Below, piece after piece: positions 39,893 through 47,970 of a DNA stretch of 64,000 nucleotides. This stretch comes from Streptomyces cinerochromogenes (GTDB lineage Bacteria > Actinomycetota > Actinomycetes > Streptomycetales > Streptomycetaceae). A program made the translations under genes and the position numbers. The DNA lies in the NCBI RefSeq assembly GCF_014648635.1, contig NZ_BMRM01000034.1, forward strand, positions 1 through 64,000, written 5' to 3'. Position 1 is the stretch's first letter. Each line of letters starts with the position of its first letter. The notes beneath the pieces were generated by a model. That model worked only from the letters and a program-made list of their open reading frames with translations. It ran no database searches and was not told the DNA's origin.

Positions 39893-40525
39893 TTACGAAC
39901 GGGGTTGCGCGCCCCGCTCCTTGAGCATCCCGGCCATCAGCTCGATCTCCGACTGCTGCGCGTCGACCATGCCCTGCGCGAGCCGCTTCTCCACGCCGAC
40001 GGTGCACTTGGCGACACAGCCCTCGGCCATGTGGATCCCGCCCTTGTGATGGGCCGTCATCAGCTGGAGGTAGAAGACCTCGGCCTGCTTGCCGCTGAGC
40101 GACTGGAGCTTCTTCAGCTCGGTGTTGGTCGCCATGCCCGGCATCAGCGCGCCGTCCTTGCCGGAGGCCATGCCGCCCATGCCCATCCAGGTCATCGGCG
40201 GGTCGGCGGACACCTTGGGCAGCTCCCACAGGTCCAGCCAGCCCAGCAGCATCCCGCGCTGGTTGGCCTGGGTCTGCGCGATGTCGTACGCGAGCCGCCG
40301 CACCTCCTCGTCCTTCGTGCGGTCCCGCACGATGTACGACATCTCGACGGCCTGCTGGTGGTGGACGGCCATGTCCCGCGCGAAACCGGCGTCCGCCGAC
40401 TGCGCGCCCGGCGTCTTCGGGTCCGGTCCGCCGCTGTCCTCGGCGACCGCGTACGTGATCGCGCCGGCCGCGACGAGCACCGCCGCCGCGGCCCCCGCGG
40501 CCCAGCCGATGTGCTGCCGCCTCAC
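39893..40525 (-). CDS. DUF305 family exported protein
   Basis: A 210-residue protein with one N-terminal membrane segment (IGWAAGAAAAVLVAAGAITYAVA) and two DUF305 helical pairs, visible as ARDMAVHHQQAVEMSYIV and LQLMTAHHKGGIHMAEGCV. These ferritin-like four-helix domains have HH...M motifs suited to metal, and are frequently found beside copper genes. The GTG overlaps the stop of the DUF3105 gene by four bases (GTGA), so the two act together. The function is undefined. Confidence 0.88.
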   Translation of the reverse strand: MRRQHIGWAAGAAAAVLVAAGAITYAVAEDSGGPDPKTPGAQSADAGFARDMAVHHQQAVEMSYIVRDRTKDEEVRRLAYDIAQTQANQRGMLLGWLDLWELPKVSADPPMTWMGMGGMASGKDGALMPGMATNTELKKLQSLSGKQAEVFYLQLMTAHHKGGIHMAEGCVAKCTVGVEKRLAQGMVDAQQSEIELMAGMLKERGAQPRS

Positions 40526-41205
40526 TTCATGACCCCGCCGGTGCACGAGGCGCCCGGCTCGGGCGTCTGCTGACCCTGCACGTAGGTGGCGAAGAACTTG
40601 TCCACTTCCGGATCCTTCGCGCTCTTCACCGCCACCTGGTGGCCCCACGCCGACAGCAGCAGCGGGGCGTCCTGGTTCTCGTACGGGCTCATCAGCGAGT
40701 ACGGCGTCTTCTTCACCTTGGCCGCGAGCGCGTCGACGTCCGCCTTCGGCGCCTTGCCGGTGTACGTCACCCAGACCGCGCCGTGCTCCAGCGCGTGCAC
40801 GGCGTTCTCGTCCGCCACCGGCTTGGTGTAGACGTCACCGTTGCAGTTCAGCCAGACCGGGTTGTGGTTGCCGCCGACCGGCGGGTGCATCGGGTACGAC
40901 ACCTTGGTCGTCACGTGCGTCCGGGACAGCTTGCCCGACCAGGTCTTCACCCCGTCCTTGCCGGTGGTGAAGTGCCCGGAGTCCCCGGAACCCTTGGCGT
41001 CGCCGCTCGGCGTCGCCTGGTCCTTGCCGGAGTCGTCCTGCGACCTCACCAGGACGACCCCGCCGACGACGAGACCGACGACGACCACCGCGCTGGCGGC
41101 GATGGTGAGCACCCGGTTGCGGCGCTCGCGGGCACGCTCCGCGCGCCGCATCTCCTCGATGCGCGCCTTGCGCGCCGCGGTGCTGCTGTTCTTGCCGGAA
41201 CCCAT
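40522..41205 (-). CDS. DUF3105 family membrane-anchored protein
   Basis: A 227-residue protein with a charged cytoplasmic N terminus (ARKARIEEMRRAERARERRNR), one transmembrane helix and an exported domain. DUF3105 hallmarks are YPMHPPVGGNHNPVWLNCNGDVY, HALEHGAVWVTYTG and the late LSAWGHQV. His and Cys residues in PPVGGNHN, NCNG and EHG suggest metal binding. AAGGA before the ATG at 41205. It is coupled to the DUF305 gene and divergent from nsrR; a role in copper or redox handling is only guilt by association. Confidence 0.88.
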   Translation of the reverse strand: MGSGKNSSTAARKARIEEMRRAERARERRNRVLTIAASAVVVVGLVVGGVVLVRSQDDSGKDQATPSGDAKGSGDSGHFTTGKDGVKTWSGKLSRTHVTTKVSYPMHPPVGGNHNPVWLNCNGDVYTKPVADENAVHALEHGAVWVTYTGKAPKADVDALAAKVKKTPYSLMSPYENQDAPLLLSAWGHQVAVKSAKDPEVDKFFATYVQGQQTPEPGASCTGGVMK

Positions 41206-41317
41206 GAGGCGTGTCCTTCTGCGGAAGGGGACGGGACGGTGGGGCTCGCTGATCGTAATGCGGCGGGGCCGCACTTCCGTAGGGAGGGCGCAGGAATCGG
41301 ATGATGCGGAGCCAGGA

Positions 41318-41349
41318 AATTTGAACGCCGTATGCGTCTTACCTACGCT
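41318..41349 (+). promoter_or_regulatory. nsrR promoter with overlapping candidate NsrR box
   Basis: TTGAAC (41321-41326), a 17-base spacer and TACGCT (41344-41349), ending six bases before the nsrR ATG, form a clear leaderless promoter. A 23-base imperfect dyad (41318-41340; half-sites AATTTGAACGC and the complement of GTATGCGTCTT) covers the -35 box and has the 11-1-11 layout of NsrR sites, suggesting autoregulation. Confidence 0.55.
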
Positions 41350-41355
41350 CGCGGT

Positions 41356-41811
41356 ATGCGGCTGCTGCGCTCCACCGACCTGGCCCTGCGCGTCCTGATG
41401 CGACTCGCCGTCGTCGCCGACGCCGTGCCCACGACCCGCCAGGTCGCCGCGGACATGGACGTCCCCTACACGCACGCCGCCAAGGTCGTCGCCGAACTCC
41501 AGCGCCTGGGCCTGGTCCACGCCCGGCGCGGCCGGGGCGGCGGACTGGCGCTGACGGAGCGGGGGCGTACGGCGTCGGTGGGCGCGGTGGTGCGGACCTT
41601 CGAGGGCGACGGGGACGTGGTGGACTGCGACGGCATCGCCCAGGGAACGCCTCCCTGCCCGCTGCGCTCCGGCTGCCGTCTGCGGGGCGCCTTGCGCGGG
41701 GCTCGGGAGGCGTTCTACGCGGCGCTGGACTCCGTCACCCTCGCCGAGATCGTCGACGAGCCGACGGGACCGCTCCTGCTGGGGATCTCCCGGAGACCGG
41801 GCCTGGACTGA
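41356..41811 (+). CDS. nsrR: NsrR-type Rrf2 nitric-oxide-sensing repressor
   Basis: A 151-residue Rrf2-family regulator. The winged helix reads LRVLMRLAVVADAVPTTRQVAADMDVPYTHAAKVVAELQRLGLV. Cluster ligands are at Cys91, Cys101 and Cys107 (DCDGIAQGTPPCPLRSGC), and Asp8 is present, as in the streptomycete [4Fe-4S] NsrR where Asp8 with three cysteines binds the cluster. The spacing between the first two cysteines is nine residues rather than the five I recall for S. coelicolor NsrR. It is convergent with hmp, whose upstream region holds a strong NsrR box. Start at 41356 from a leaderless promoter. Confidence 0.85.
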   Translation: MRLLRSTDLALRVLMRLAVVADAVPTTRQVAADMDVPYTHAAKVVAELQRLGLVHARRGRGGGLALTERGRTASVGAVVRTFEGDGDVVDCDGIAQGTPPCPLRSGCRLRGALRGAREAFYAALDSVTLAEIVDEPTGPLLLGISRRPGLD

Positions 41812-41829
41812 GCGCCCCTCGCGGGGCGC
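41812..41829. terminator. Bidirectional terminator between nsrR and hmp
   Basis: GCGCCCC-TCGC-GGGGCGC, a perfect 7-bp stem filling the 24-base gap between the convergent stop codons. Confidence 0.7.
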
Positions 41830-41835
41830 CGCCCG

Positions 41836-43020
41836 TCAGCCCTGCGCCAGCCACAGGTCCGGCCCGAACACCTCGTAGTGGATGTCCGCCGGAGCCACGC
41901 CCTTCCCGATCAGCTGGGTACGGACCGCGCGCATGAAGGGCAGCGGGCCGCACAGGTACGCGCGCGTGCCGGGCCGTACGGCGATGTCCGCCAGGTCGAC
42001 CAGGCCGGTCCGGGTGCCGGGCCCGGCGCCCTGCTCGTAGAAGAAGTGCACGCAGGCGTCGGGCAGCTTGCCGGCGTAGGCCGTGTGGTCGGCGCGCAGG
42101 GCGTGGTCGGCGGGGGAGCGGTCGCCGTGGACGACGGTGACCGGGGCGCGGTGGCCGCCGGCCGCGAGGTCGGCCAGCATCGCGACCATCGGGGTCACGC
42201 CGATGCCGGCCGAGGCGAGCAGCAGGGGGGTGTCCGGCGCGTCGGAGAGGGTGAGGTCGCCGAAGGGCTCGGAGAGTTCCACGATGTCGCCGGGGTGCAC
42301 GCGCGTGTGGAGGTGGTGGGAGACCTCGCCGTCGGGCGTGGCCCCGCCGTGCACGCGCTTGACGGTGATCTGGCGCACCGCCCCGCCGGGCGCCCCGGAC
42401 AGGCTGTACTGCCGTATCTGCCGGGCGCCGTCGGGCAGGGTGACGCCGACCGAGACGTACTGCCCGGCGCGGAAGGCGGCCACCGGGCCGTCGTCGGCCG
42501 GCCGCAGCCGGAAGGTGACGACGTCGGCGGTCTCCTCGACGCGCTCCTCGACCCGGAAGGCGCGCAGGCCCGGGCCGCCGCTCTCCTCGTACAGCCGCTT
42601 CTCGATCGCGATCAGCGCGTTCGCCATCAGCCAGTACACCTCGTCCCAGGCGGCGGCCACCTCCGGCGTGACGGCCTCGCCGAGGACCTCGACGATGGCG
42701 GCGAAGAGGTGCTCGTGGACGACGTCGTACTGCTCGGGGGCGACGCCGAGGGAGGCGTGCTTGTGGGCGATGCGGCCCAGCATCGCGTCCGGCCGTGTCT
42801 CCGGGTGGTCCAGCAGATGCGTGGCGAAGGCGGCGATCGAACCGGCGAGGGCCTGCCGCTGGGTGCCGGCCGCCTGGTTGCCGCGGTTGAAGAGGTCGCG
42901 CAGCAGGCCGGGGTGGGCGTCGAAGAGGCGGGCGTAGAAGCGCTCGGTGATCGCGCCGATCGCCGCGCCGACGGCGGGCAGGGTGGCACGGACGGTGGCT
43001 GCGGACTGCTCGGTCAGCAT
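41836..43020 (-). CDS. hmp: Flavohemoprotein (nitric oxide dioxygenase)
   Basis: A 394-residue cytoplasmic enzyme that oxidises NO to nitrate. Residues about 1-140 form the globin domain with the proximal histidine in HKHASLGVAPEQYDVVHEHL, followed by an FAD-binding barrel (GQYVSVGVTLPDGARQIRQYSLSG) and an NAD-binding domain (LLASAGIGVTPM...; YLCGPLPFM). GAGGAG precedes the ATG. A near-perfect NsrR box lies 42 bases upstream of the start, so NO induces the gene through NsrR, whose gene is convergent downstream. Confidence 0.94.
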   Translation of the reverse strand: MLTEQSAATVRATLPAVGAAIGAITERFYARLFDAHPGLLRDLFNRGNQAAGTQRQALAGSIAAFATHLLDHPETRPDAMLGRIAHKHASLGVAPEQYDVVHEHLFAAIVEVLGEAVTPEVAAAWDEVYWLMANALIAIEKRLYEESGGPGLRAFRVEERVEETADVVTFRLRPADDGPVAAFRAGQYVSVGVTLPDGARQIRQYSLSGAPGGAVRQITVKRVHGGATPDGEVSHHLHTRVHPGDIVELSEPFGDLTLSDAPDTPLLLASAGIGVTPMVAMLADLAAGGHRAPVTVVHGDRSPADHALRADHTAYAGKLPDACVHFFYEQGAGPGTRTGLVDLADIAVRPGTRAYLCGPLPFMRAVRTQLIGKGVAPADIHYEVFGPDLWLAQG

Positions 43021-43327
43021 CGGGACTCCTCGGAGAACTCGGCTGACGCGCACGCTATGAAAACTTGCATTTGGGATGCAAATTTAGCGGGCGTGGTGTC
43101 GGTCACGTACGAAGCGGATCGGCCATTACGGATGCCGGTGCGAGCAGGCAAGATGGGCGACAGAGAAGGACACCTGCCGTACGACAGGCGTTCAGGCCGA
43201 AGACGCTCGGGCGATCAAGGTCCGCAACGCGCGTGAAATGGTGTTGTGGTGGGATGCTCAGGTGCCCGACCGCCTCCCGTGGCACGGGGGACAGGCGGCC
43301 TGACCAGCAAGGATGGGGAAGCGGAAG
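43021..43327. other. 307-bp divergent region between hmp and glnA2
   Basis: No gene. It contains the hmp leader and the NsrR box on the left side, a weak dyad CCTGCCGTACGACAGG (43173-43188), and the ribosome site GGGAAGCGGAAG before glnA2. I could not place a convincing glnA2 promoter or a GlnR site. Confidence 0.5.
43062..43084 (-). promoter_or_regulatory. NsrR box upstream of hmp
   Basis: An 11-1-11 dyad with half-sites AACTTGCATTT and GGATGCAAATT around a central G. It matches the known NsrR motif AANATGCATTT-N-AAATGCATNTT at most positions and lies 42-64 bases before the hmp start, over the expected promoter. Confidence 0.8.
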
Positions 43328-44689
43328 ATGGACAAGCAGCAGGAGTTCGTGCTCCGGACCTTGGAGGAGCGCGACATCCGGTTCGTACGCCTGTGGTTCA
43401 CGGACGTGCTGGGCTTCCTCAAGTCCGTCGCCGTGGCCCCCGCGGAGCTGGAACAGGCCTTCGACGAGGGCATCGGCTTCGACGGCTCCGCCATCGAGGG
43501 CTTCGCCCGGGTCTACGAGTCCGACATGATCGCCAAGCCGGACCCGTCCACCTTCCAGGTCCTGCCGTGGCGCGCGGAGACCCCCGGCACGGCCCGCATG
43601 TTCTGCGACATCCTCATGCCGGACGGCTCCCCGTCCTTCGCCGACCCGCGCTACGTCCTCAAGCGCGCCCTCGCCCGCACCTCCGACCTGGGCTTCACCT
43701 TCTACACCCACCCGGAGATCGAGTTCTTCCTGCTGAAGGACCGCCCGCTGGACGGCTCCCGCCCGACCCCGGCCGACAACTCCGGCTACTTCGACCACAC
43801 GCCCACCAACGTCGGCATGGACTTCCGCCGCCAGGCGATCACCATGCTGGAGTCCATGGGCATCTCGGTGGAGTTCTCCCACCACGAGGGCGCCCCCGGC
43901 CAGCAGGAGATCGACCTGCGCTACGCCGACGCGCTCTCCACGGCCGACAACATCATGACCTTCCGCCTGGTCATGAAGCAGGTGGCGCTGGAGCAGGGCG
44001 TCCAGGCGACCTTCATGCCGAAGCCGTTCTCCGAGCACCCCGGCAGCGGCATGCACACCCACCTGTCCCTCTTCGAGGGCGACCGCAACGCGTTCTACGA
44101 GTCCGGCGCGGAGTACCAGCTCTCCAAGGTCGGCCGCTCCTTCATCGCGGGCCTGCTGCGGCACGCCGCGGAGATCTCCGCGGTCACCAACCAGTGGGTG
44201 AACTCCTACAAGCGCATCTGGGGCGGCTCCGAGCGCACGGCGGGCGCCGGCGGTGAAGCCCCCTCCTACATCTGCTGGGGCCACAACAACCGCAGCGCCC
44301 TGGTCCGCGTCCCGATGTACAAGCCGGGCAAGACCGGCTCCGCGCGCGTGGAGGTCCGCTCCATCGACTCCGGCGCCAACCCCTACCTGGCCTACGCCGT
44401 CCTGCTGGCCGCGGGCCTGAAGGGCATCGAGGAGGGCTACGAGCTGCCTCCGGGCGCCGAGGACGACGTCTGGGCCCTGTCCAACGCCGAGCGGCGCGCC
44501 ATGGGCATCGAGCCCCTCCCGCAGAACCTCGGCGAGGCCCTGACCCTCATGGAGAGCAGCGACCTGGTCGCCGAGACCCTCGGCGAGCACGTCTTCGACT
44601 TCTTCCTGCGCAACAAGAAGTCGGAGTGGGAGGAGTACCGCTCGGAGGTCACCGCCTTCGAGCTGCGGAAGAACCTGCCGGTGCTGTAA
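43328..44689 (+). CDS. glnA2: Glutamine-synthetase-like ligase GlnA2 (gamma-glutamylpolyamine synthetase group)
   Basis: A 453-residue type I glutamine-synthetase-fold enzyme. Signature motifs include FDGSAIEGFARVYESDM, the metal-site HPEIEFFLL, GQQEIDLRYADALSTADN, FMPKPFSEHPGSGMHTHLSLF and the RVEVRSIDSGANPYLAYA region. It is close to S. coelicolor GlnA2, reported to glutamylate polyamines rather than make glutamine. At the place where adenylylated enzymes carry the NLYDLP tyrosine, this protein has EEGYELPPGAEDDVW with a different context and shorter loop, so adenylylation by GlnE is doubtful. GGGAAGC precedes the ATG. Confidence 0.88.
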   Translation: MDKQQEFVLRTLEERDIRFVRLWFTDVLGFLKSVAVAPAELEQAFDEGIGFDGSAIEGFARVYESDMIAKPDPSTFQVLPWRAETPGTARMFCDILMPDGSPSFADPRYVLKRALARTSDLGFTFYTHPEIEFFLLKDRPLDGSRPTPADNSGYFDHTPTNVGMDFRRQAITMLESMGISVEFSHHEGAPGQQEIDLRYADALSTADNIMTFRLVMKQVALEQGVQATFMPKPFSEHPGSGMHTHLSLFEGDRNAFYESGAEYQLSKVGRSFIAGLLRHAAEISAVTNQWVNSYKRIWGGSERTAGAGGEAPSYICWGHNNRSALVRVPMYKPGKTGSARVEVRSIDSGANPYLAYAVLLAAGLKGIEEGYELPPGAEDDVWALSNAERRAMGIEPLPQNLGEALTLMESSDLVAETLGEHVFDFFLRNKKSEWEEYRSEVTAFELRKNLPVL

Positions 44690-44711
44690 GCACAGGTCAC
44701 GGCGGGTCTCC

Positions 44712-44769
44712 GCCGAAACGATCCCCTGGGGCCGACGGTCGCGGACCGCCGGCCCCGGGGCGTTTCGGC
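44712..44769 (+). terminator. Terminator downstream of glnA2
   Basis: A long, nearly uninterrupted hairpin: outer arms GCCGAAACG/CGTTTCGGC and inner GGGGCCG/CGGCCCC around GACGGTCGCGGACCGC. It begins 23 bases after the stop codon. Confidence 0.8.
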
Positions 44770-44803
44770 ACGGGCGTTACCGGGGCGGGTACCGCCCCCC
44801 GGC

Positions 44804-45208
44804 TCAGGTGCCGCCGGTGATGGGGACGCCGCCTTCCGTGTTGTCGCCGGGTGTGCCGGTGATGGGGACGCCGCCTTCCGTGTTGTCGCCGGGTGTGCCG
44901 GTGATGGGGACGCCGCCTTCTGTGTTGCCGCCTGCGGTGCCGCCGGCTTCGGAGGTGCCGCCCGGTGTGCCGCCCGCAGGGGCGCCGCAGGAGCCGCAGC
45001 CCGCGCCGGCGCCGGGCCGGTGCCGGTCACCCGTGGGGGCGCGGCCCCCGGGGTGGTGTCCGTGGCCTCTCTTGGACGGCTGCACGGCCACGGTGCCGGT
45101 GTGCGGGGTGGCGGCGAAGGCGCCGGCCGGCAGCATGGCGGCTCCTGCGGCCAGGGCGGCGGTGACGGTGAGCATCACCAGGTGATGTCTGTGGGATGTG
45201 CGAGGCAT
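44804..45208 (-). CDS. Secreted glycine/proline repeat protein
   Basis: A 134-residue exported protein with signal peptide LVMLTVTAALAAGAAMLPAGAFA, a His/Gly-rich segment (RGHGHHPGGRAPTGDRHRPG) and a C-terminal array of fourteen-residue units close to GDNTEGGVPITGTP, two exact and one diverged copy. There is no anchor motif, so it may be free or cell-wall-associated. No family recognised. The repeats are encoded by 42-bp tandem DNA units, so copy number may vary between strains. Confidence 0.7.
   Translation of the reverse strand: MPRTSHRHHLVMLTVTAALAAGAAMLPAGAFAATPHTGTVAVQPSKRGHGHHPGGRAPTGDRHRPGAGAGCGSCGAPAGGTPGGTSEAGGTAGGNTEGGVPITGTPGDNTEGGVPITGTPGDNTEGGVPITGGT
44814..44939. repeat. Three 42-bp tandem repeats inside the secreted protein gene
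   Basis: Units at 44814-44855 and 44856-44897 are identical; the third at 44898-44939 diverges in its last 16 bases. Each encodes fourteen residues, keeping the frame. Confidence 0.9.
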
Positions 45209-45237
45209 GGCAGTTCTCCTTCTGTGAGAGACGGGAA

Positions 45238-45327
45238 CTGCCGAGGGCCTCCTCGTCGGTCAGGGGGCCCTCGGCAGCGGGACTCCCCGTCCCGGAAGCC
45301 GCCCCCGGGCATTCCCCGGGGGCGGCT
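45238..45327 (-). terminator. Two strong hairpins downstream of the decarboxylase gene
   Basis: AGCCGCCCCCGGG/CCCGGGGGCGGCT (45297-45309, 45315-45327; five-base loop) and CTGCCGAGGGCC/GGCCCTCGGCAG (45238-45249, 45266-45277; sixteen-base loop). Both lie between the tandem decarboxylase and secreted-protein genes; the second is only 30 bases before the latter's start and could also act in its leader. Confidence 0.7.
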
Positions 45328-45435
45328 CGGCGAGAGCCCGTGCATCGAGTAGGCCGCATGCCGGGTGCGGAGGCACGTCCCGGGAATGCGTGGCTTGACG
45401 CGGGCGCGGACCTCGGCGTCAGGAGACCCCCGGTG

Positions 45436-47808
45436 TCACTCCGGCCGCAGGACCTCGATCTCGTAGTCCCCGCTGTCCTCGTCGATCGTCACCCCGTGGG
45501 TCTCGCTGCGGAAGCCCGGGAAGTGGCGGTCGAAGGTCTCCAGGGCCGTGAGGTAGCGCAGCAGGGGGCCGTCGGGGGTGCCGGTGGACTCGCCCGGCAT
45601 CAGGACCGGGATGCCGGGCGGGGTGACCGTGACCATCGCCGCCGCCACCCGGTGCGCGGCGTCGGCGATCCGGACCCGTTCCGTGCCGCCCCGGACCAGG
45701 CGCTGGTAGCAGTGCTGGGGCGGATGGACCGGCTCCGGGAGCCGCTGGAACGCCGTGTCCAGCAGCTCCACCAGGCGGGCCGAGCGCAGCTGCTCGTGCA
45801 TCTGCCGGCACAGCTCGCGCAGGGTCAGGCCCGAGTAGCGGCGGGGGTGCGCGGCGACCGCCGCCGGCAGGACGCGGTCGAGGGGGGCGTCGGCGTCGTA
45901 CAGGGCCTTGAAGTCCATCAGGGCGTCCAGCAGCGTGCCCCACTTGCCCTTCGTGATGCCCATCGAGAAGAGGATCAGCGTGGTGTAGCTGTCGGTCTTC
46001 TCGACCACGATGTTCCGGGTGGCCAGGTACGCCGTCAGGACGCGCGCCGGGATGCCCTCCTCGGCCATCTCGCCGGTGGCGGTGATGCCGGGGCAGGTCA
46101 GCGTGACCTTGACCGGGTCCAGCATGCAGTGGCCCTCGGTCAGCCCGGGGAAGCCGTGCCAGGCGGCGCCCGGCTCCAGCAGCCAGCAGGACTGCTCGGT
46201 GCGCAGCAGCTCCGGCGGGGCCTCGTCGAAGGGCAGCCGTTCGCCCGTCGCCGGGTCGGTGACCTCCTCCGGCTGCCAGACGCCGAAGAACCACGGCGGC
46301 CGGTCCCCGGCGCTCGCCACCCGGCGTCCGAGCCGCACCATCTCCTGCCGGAAGCGGATCGCCTCCGTCACCGCCTCGTCCACCAGCCACTCGCCCTGCG
46401 GCCCGTCCATCATGGCCGTCGCCACGTCCAGCGAGGCGATCATCGGGTACAGGGGCGAGGTGGTGCCGTGCATCATCAGGGCCTCGTTGAACCGGTCGTG
46501 CTCCACCGGCGCCCGGGGCGCGGGCCGTACGTGCACCATCGCCGACTGCGACAGCGCGGCCAGCAGCTTGTGCGTGGACTGGGTCGCGAAGACCGTCGGC
46601 CGGTCCGGGCCGGGGAAGGCGTCCGCGTCCACCGACATGCCGTACCGGCCCCGGTACAGCGGGTGGAAGCGGGCGTACGCGAACCACGCCTCGTCGAAGT
46701 GGACCCGGGGCGTGCTGGCCGCGAGGGCCTTCGCGGCCGGTACGGCGGCGTAGCTCAGGCCGTCGTAGGTCGAGTTGGTGAACACCGCGTACTGGGGGTC
46801 CCGGGAGACGGCGCCCCCGGCGAGCGGGTGCGCGGCGATCCGGGCCGCGATCGAGTCCGCCGCCAGCTCGGCCGGGGGCAGCGGGCCCGCGAGGCCGTAC
46901 CCGTTGCGCGTGGGCACCAGGTACACCGGCCGGGCGCCGGAGACGACCAGTCCGTGCAGGACCGACTTGTGGCAGTTGCGGTCCACCAGGGCGAGTTCGT
47001 CACGGGTGACGCTGTAGTGGCCGACGAGACGGTTGCAGGTGGAGTCGCCGTGCAGCACGAAGTAGCTGAGGTCGGCGCCGAAGACGCGGGCCGCGTTGCG
47101 CTCCGCCTCCCCGATCGGACCGGTGTGCTCGAACAGCGAGCCCAGCTCCTCCACCGAGATCGACAGGTCGGAGCGGAGCAGCCGTTCGCCGAAGTAGTCG
47201 TGGAAGGCGCGCCCGGCGGGCGACTTGAGGAAGGCGACGCCACCGGAGTGGGCCGGGGTGTGCCAGGAGTACTCGTGGGCGTCGTCGAAGCGGCGCAGCG
47301 CCCGGAAGAACGGCGGCAGCACGTCCTCCCGGTAGGCGCGGGCGGCGCTGGTGATCCGGCCCGCGATGAAGTGGGGGGTGTCCTCCAGCGGCCAGACGTA
47401 GCCGACGACCGTCTCCGACACCCACAGCGGCAGCTCCCGCACGCCCTCTTCGGCCATGACCAGGAACACCGGCAGGTCCCGGTAGCGCCGCCCGATCCGC
47501 CGCAGCACGGCCGCCCCGCCACAGGCCCCGTCGGAGGCCCCGCCGGTGATCTCGGCCGGCTTGGCGAGCGCGGCGCCGGGACCGTCGCCGGCCGGCCGCG
47601 CGCCCCCGGGCAGGTCCCAGGCCACCAGGGCCGCCGCCAGCCCCGCCTCGGTGCGCAGCACCGCGTCCGCGTCCTCGGCGCTGACCGCCCAGCGCACCCC
47701 GAAGCCGTCCGCCTCCACCGCGTCCCGGATCTTGCGCAGCTGTTCGGCCCCGGCGCCCTCGGCGCGCGGATGCTCCGGCACCGCGACCAGGATCCTGCTC
47801 TCGCCCAT
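45436..47808 (-). CDS. Orn/Lys/Arg-type basic amino acid decarboxylase
   Basis: A 790-residue PLP enzyme of fold type I. It has an N-terminal wing/receiver-like domain of about 150 residues (RILVAVPEHPRAEGAGAEQL; LVAWDLPGG), the PLP domain with STHKLLAALSQSAM carrying the Schiff-base lysine, NRNCHKSVLHGL and FDEAWFAYARFHPLY, and a C-terminal domain with PGIPVLMPGEST. It decarboxylates lysine, ornithine or arginine to a polyamine; which one is not evident. Polyamine production next to glnA2, which consumes polyamines, is suggestive. Confidence 0.9.
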   Translation of the reverse strand: MGESRILVAVPEHPRAEGAGAEQLRKIRDAVEADGFGVRWAVSAEDADAVLRTEAGLAAALVAWDLPGGARPAGDGPGAALAKPAEITGGASDGACGGAAVLRRIGRRYRDLPVFLVMAEEGVRELPLWVSETVVGYVWPLEDTPHFIAGRITSAARAYREDVLPPFFRALRRFDDAHEYSWHTPAHSGGVAFLKSPAGRAFHDYFGERLLRSDLSISVEELGSLFEHTGPIGEAERNAARVFGADLSYFVLHGDSTCNRLVGHYSVTRDELALVDRNCHKSVLHGLVVSGARPVYLVPTRNGYGLAGPLPPAELAADSIAARIAAHPLAGGAVSRDPQYAVFTNSTYDGLSYAAVPAAKALAASTPRVHFDEAWFAYARFHPLYRGRYGMSVDADAFPGPDRPTVFATQSTHKLLAALSQSAMVHVRPAPRAPVEHDRFNEALMMHGTTSPLYPMIASLDVATAMMDGPQGEWLVDEAVTEAIRFRQEMVRLGRRVASAGDRPPWFFGVWQPEEVTDPATGERLPFDEAPPELLRTEQSCWLLEPGAAWHGFPGLTEGHCMLDPVKVTLTCPGITATGEMAEEGIPARVLTAYLATRNIVVEKTDSYTTLILFSMGITKGKWGTLLDALMDFKALYDADAPLDRVLPAAVAAHPRRYSGLTLRELCRQMHEQLRSARLVELLDTAFQRLPEPVHPPQHCYQRLVRGGTERVRIADAAHRVAAAMVTVTPPGIPVLMPGESTGTPDGPLLRYLTALETFDRHFPGFRSETHGVTIDEDSGDYEIEVLRPE

Positions 47809-47916
47809 CCCGTGCCCTCACCTTCCCGACGGCCGCCCGGCCACCGTCCGGAAAGTCTCCGGGGCGGCCCGCCGCGGCTTTGGGACGCGGCACCCGGCGT
47901 CACCGTGATGACGGAA

Positions 47917-47934
47917 AACCCGGGCCACCGGGTT
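47917..47934 (-). terminator. Intrinsic terminator of the phosphatase-MFS-TolB operon
   Basis: Minus strand AACCCGG-TGGC-CCGGGTT followed by TTCC, a 7-bp stem with a short T run, 37 bases after the TolB-like gene. T-tract terminators are rare here, so this stands out. Confidence 0.65.
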
Positions 47935-47970
47935 GACGGCCCCTGGCCGAGGCAGGCCGTTGACGCCCCC

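Noticed and set aside
43021..43327. GlnR site upstream of glnA2
   Set aside because: I could not find paired GTNAC/GAAAC half-sites with correct spacing; a GTCAC near 43098 stands alone.
44814..44939. CRISPR-like array
   Set aside because: The 42-bp units are coding, contiguous and in frame.
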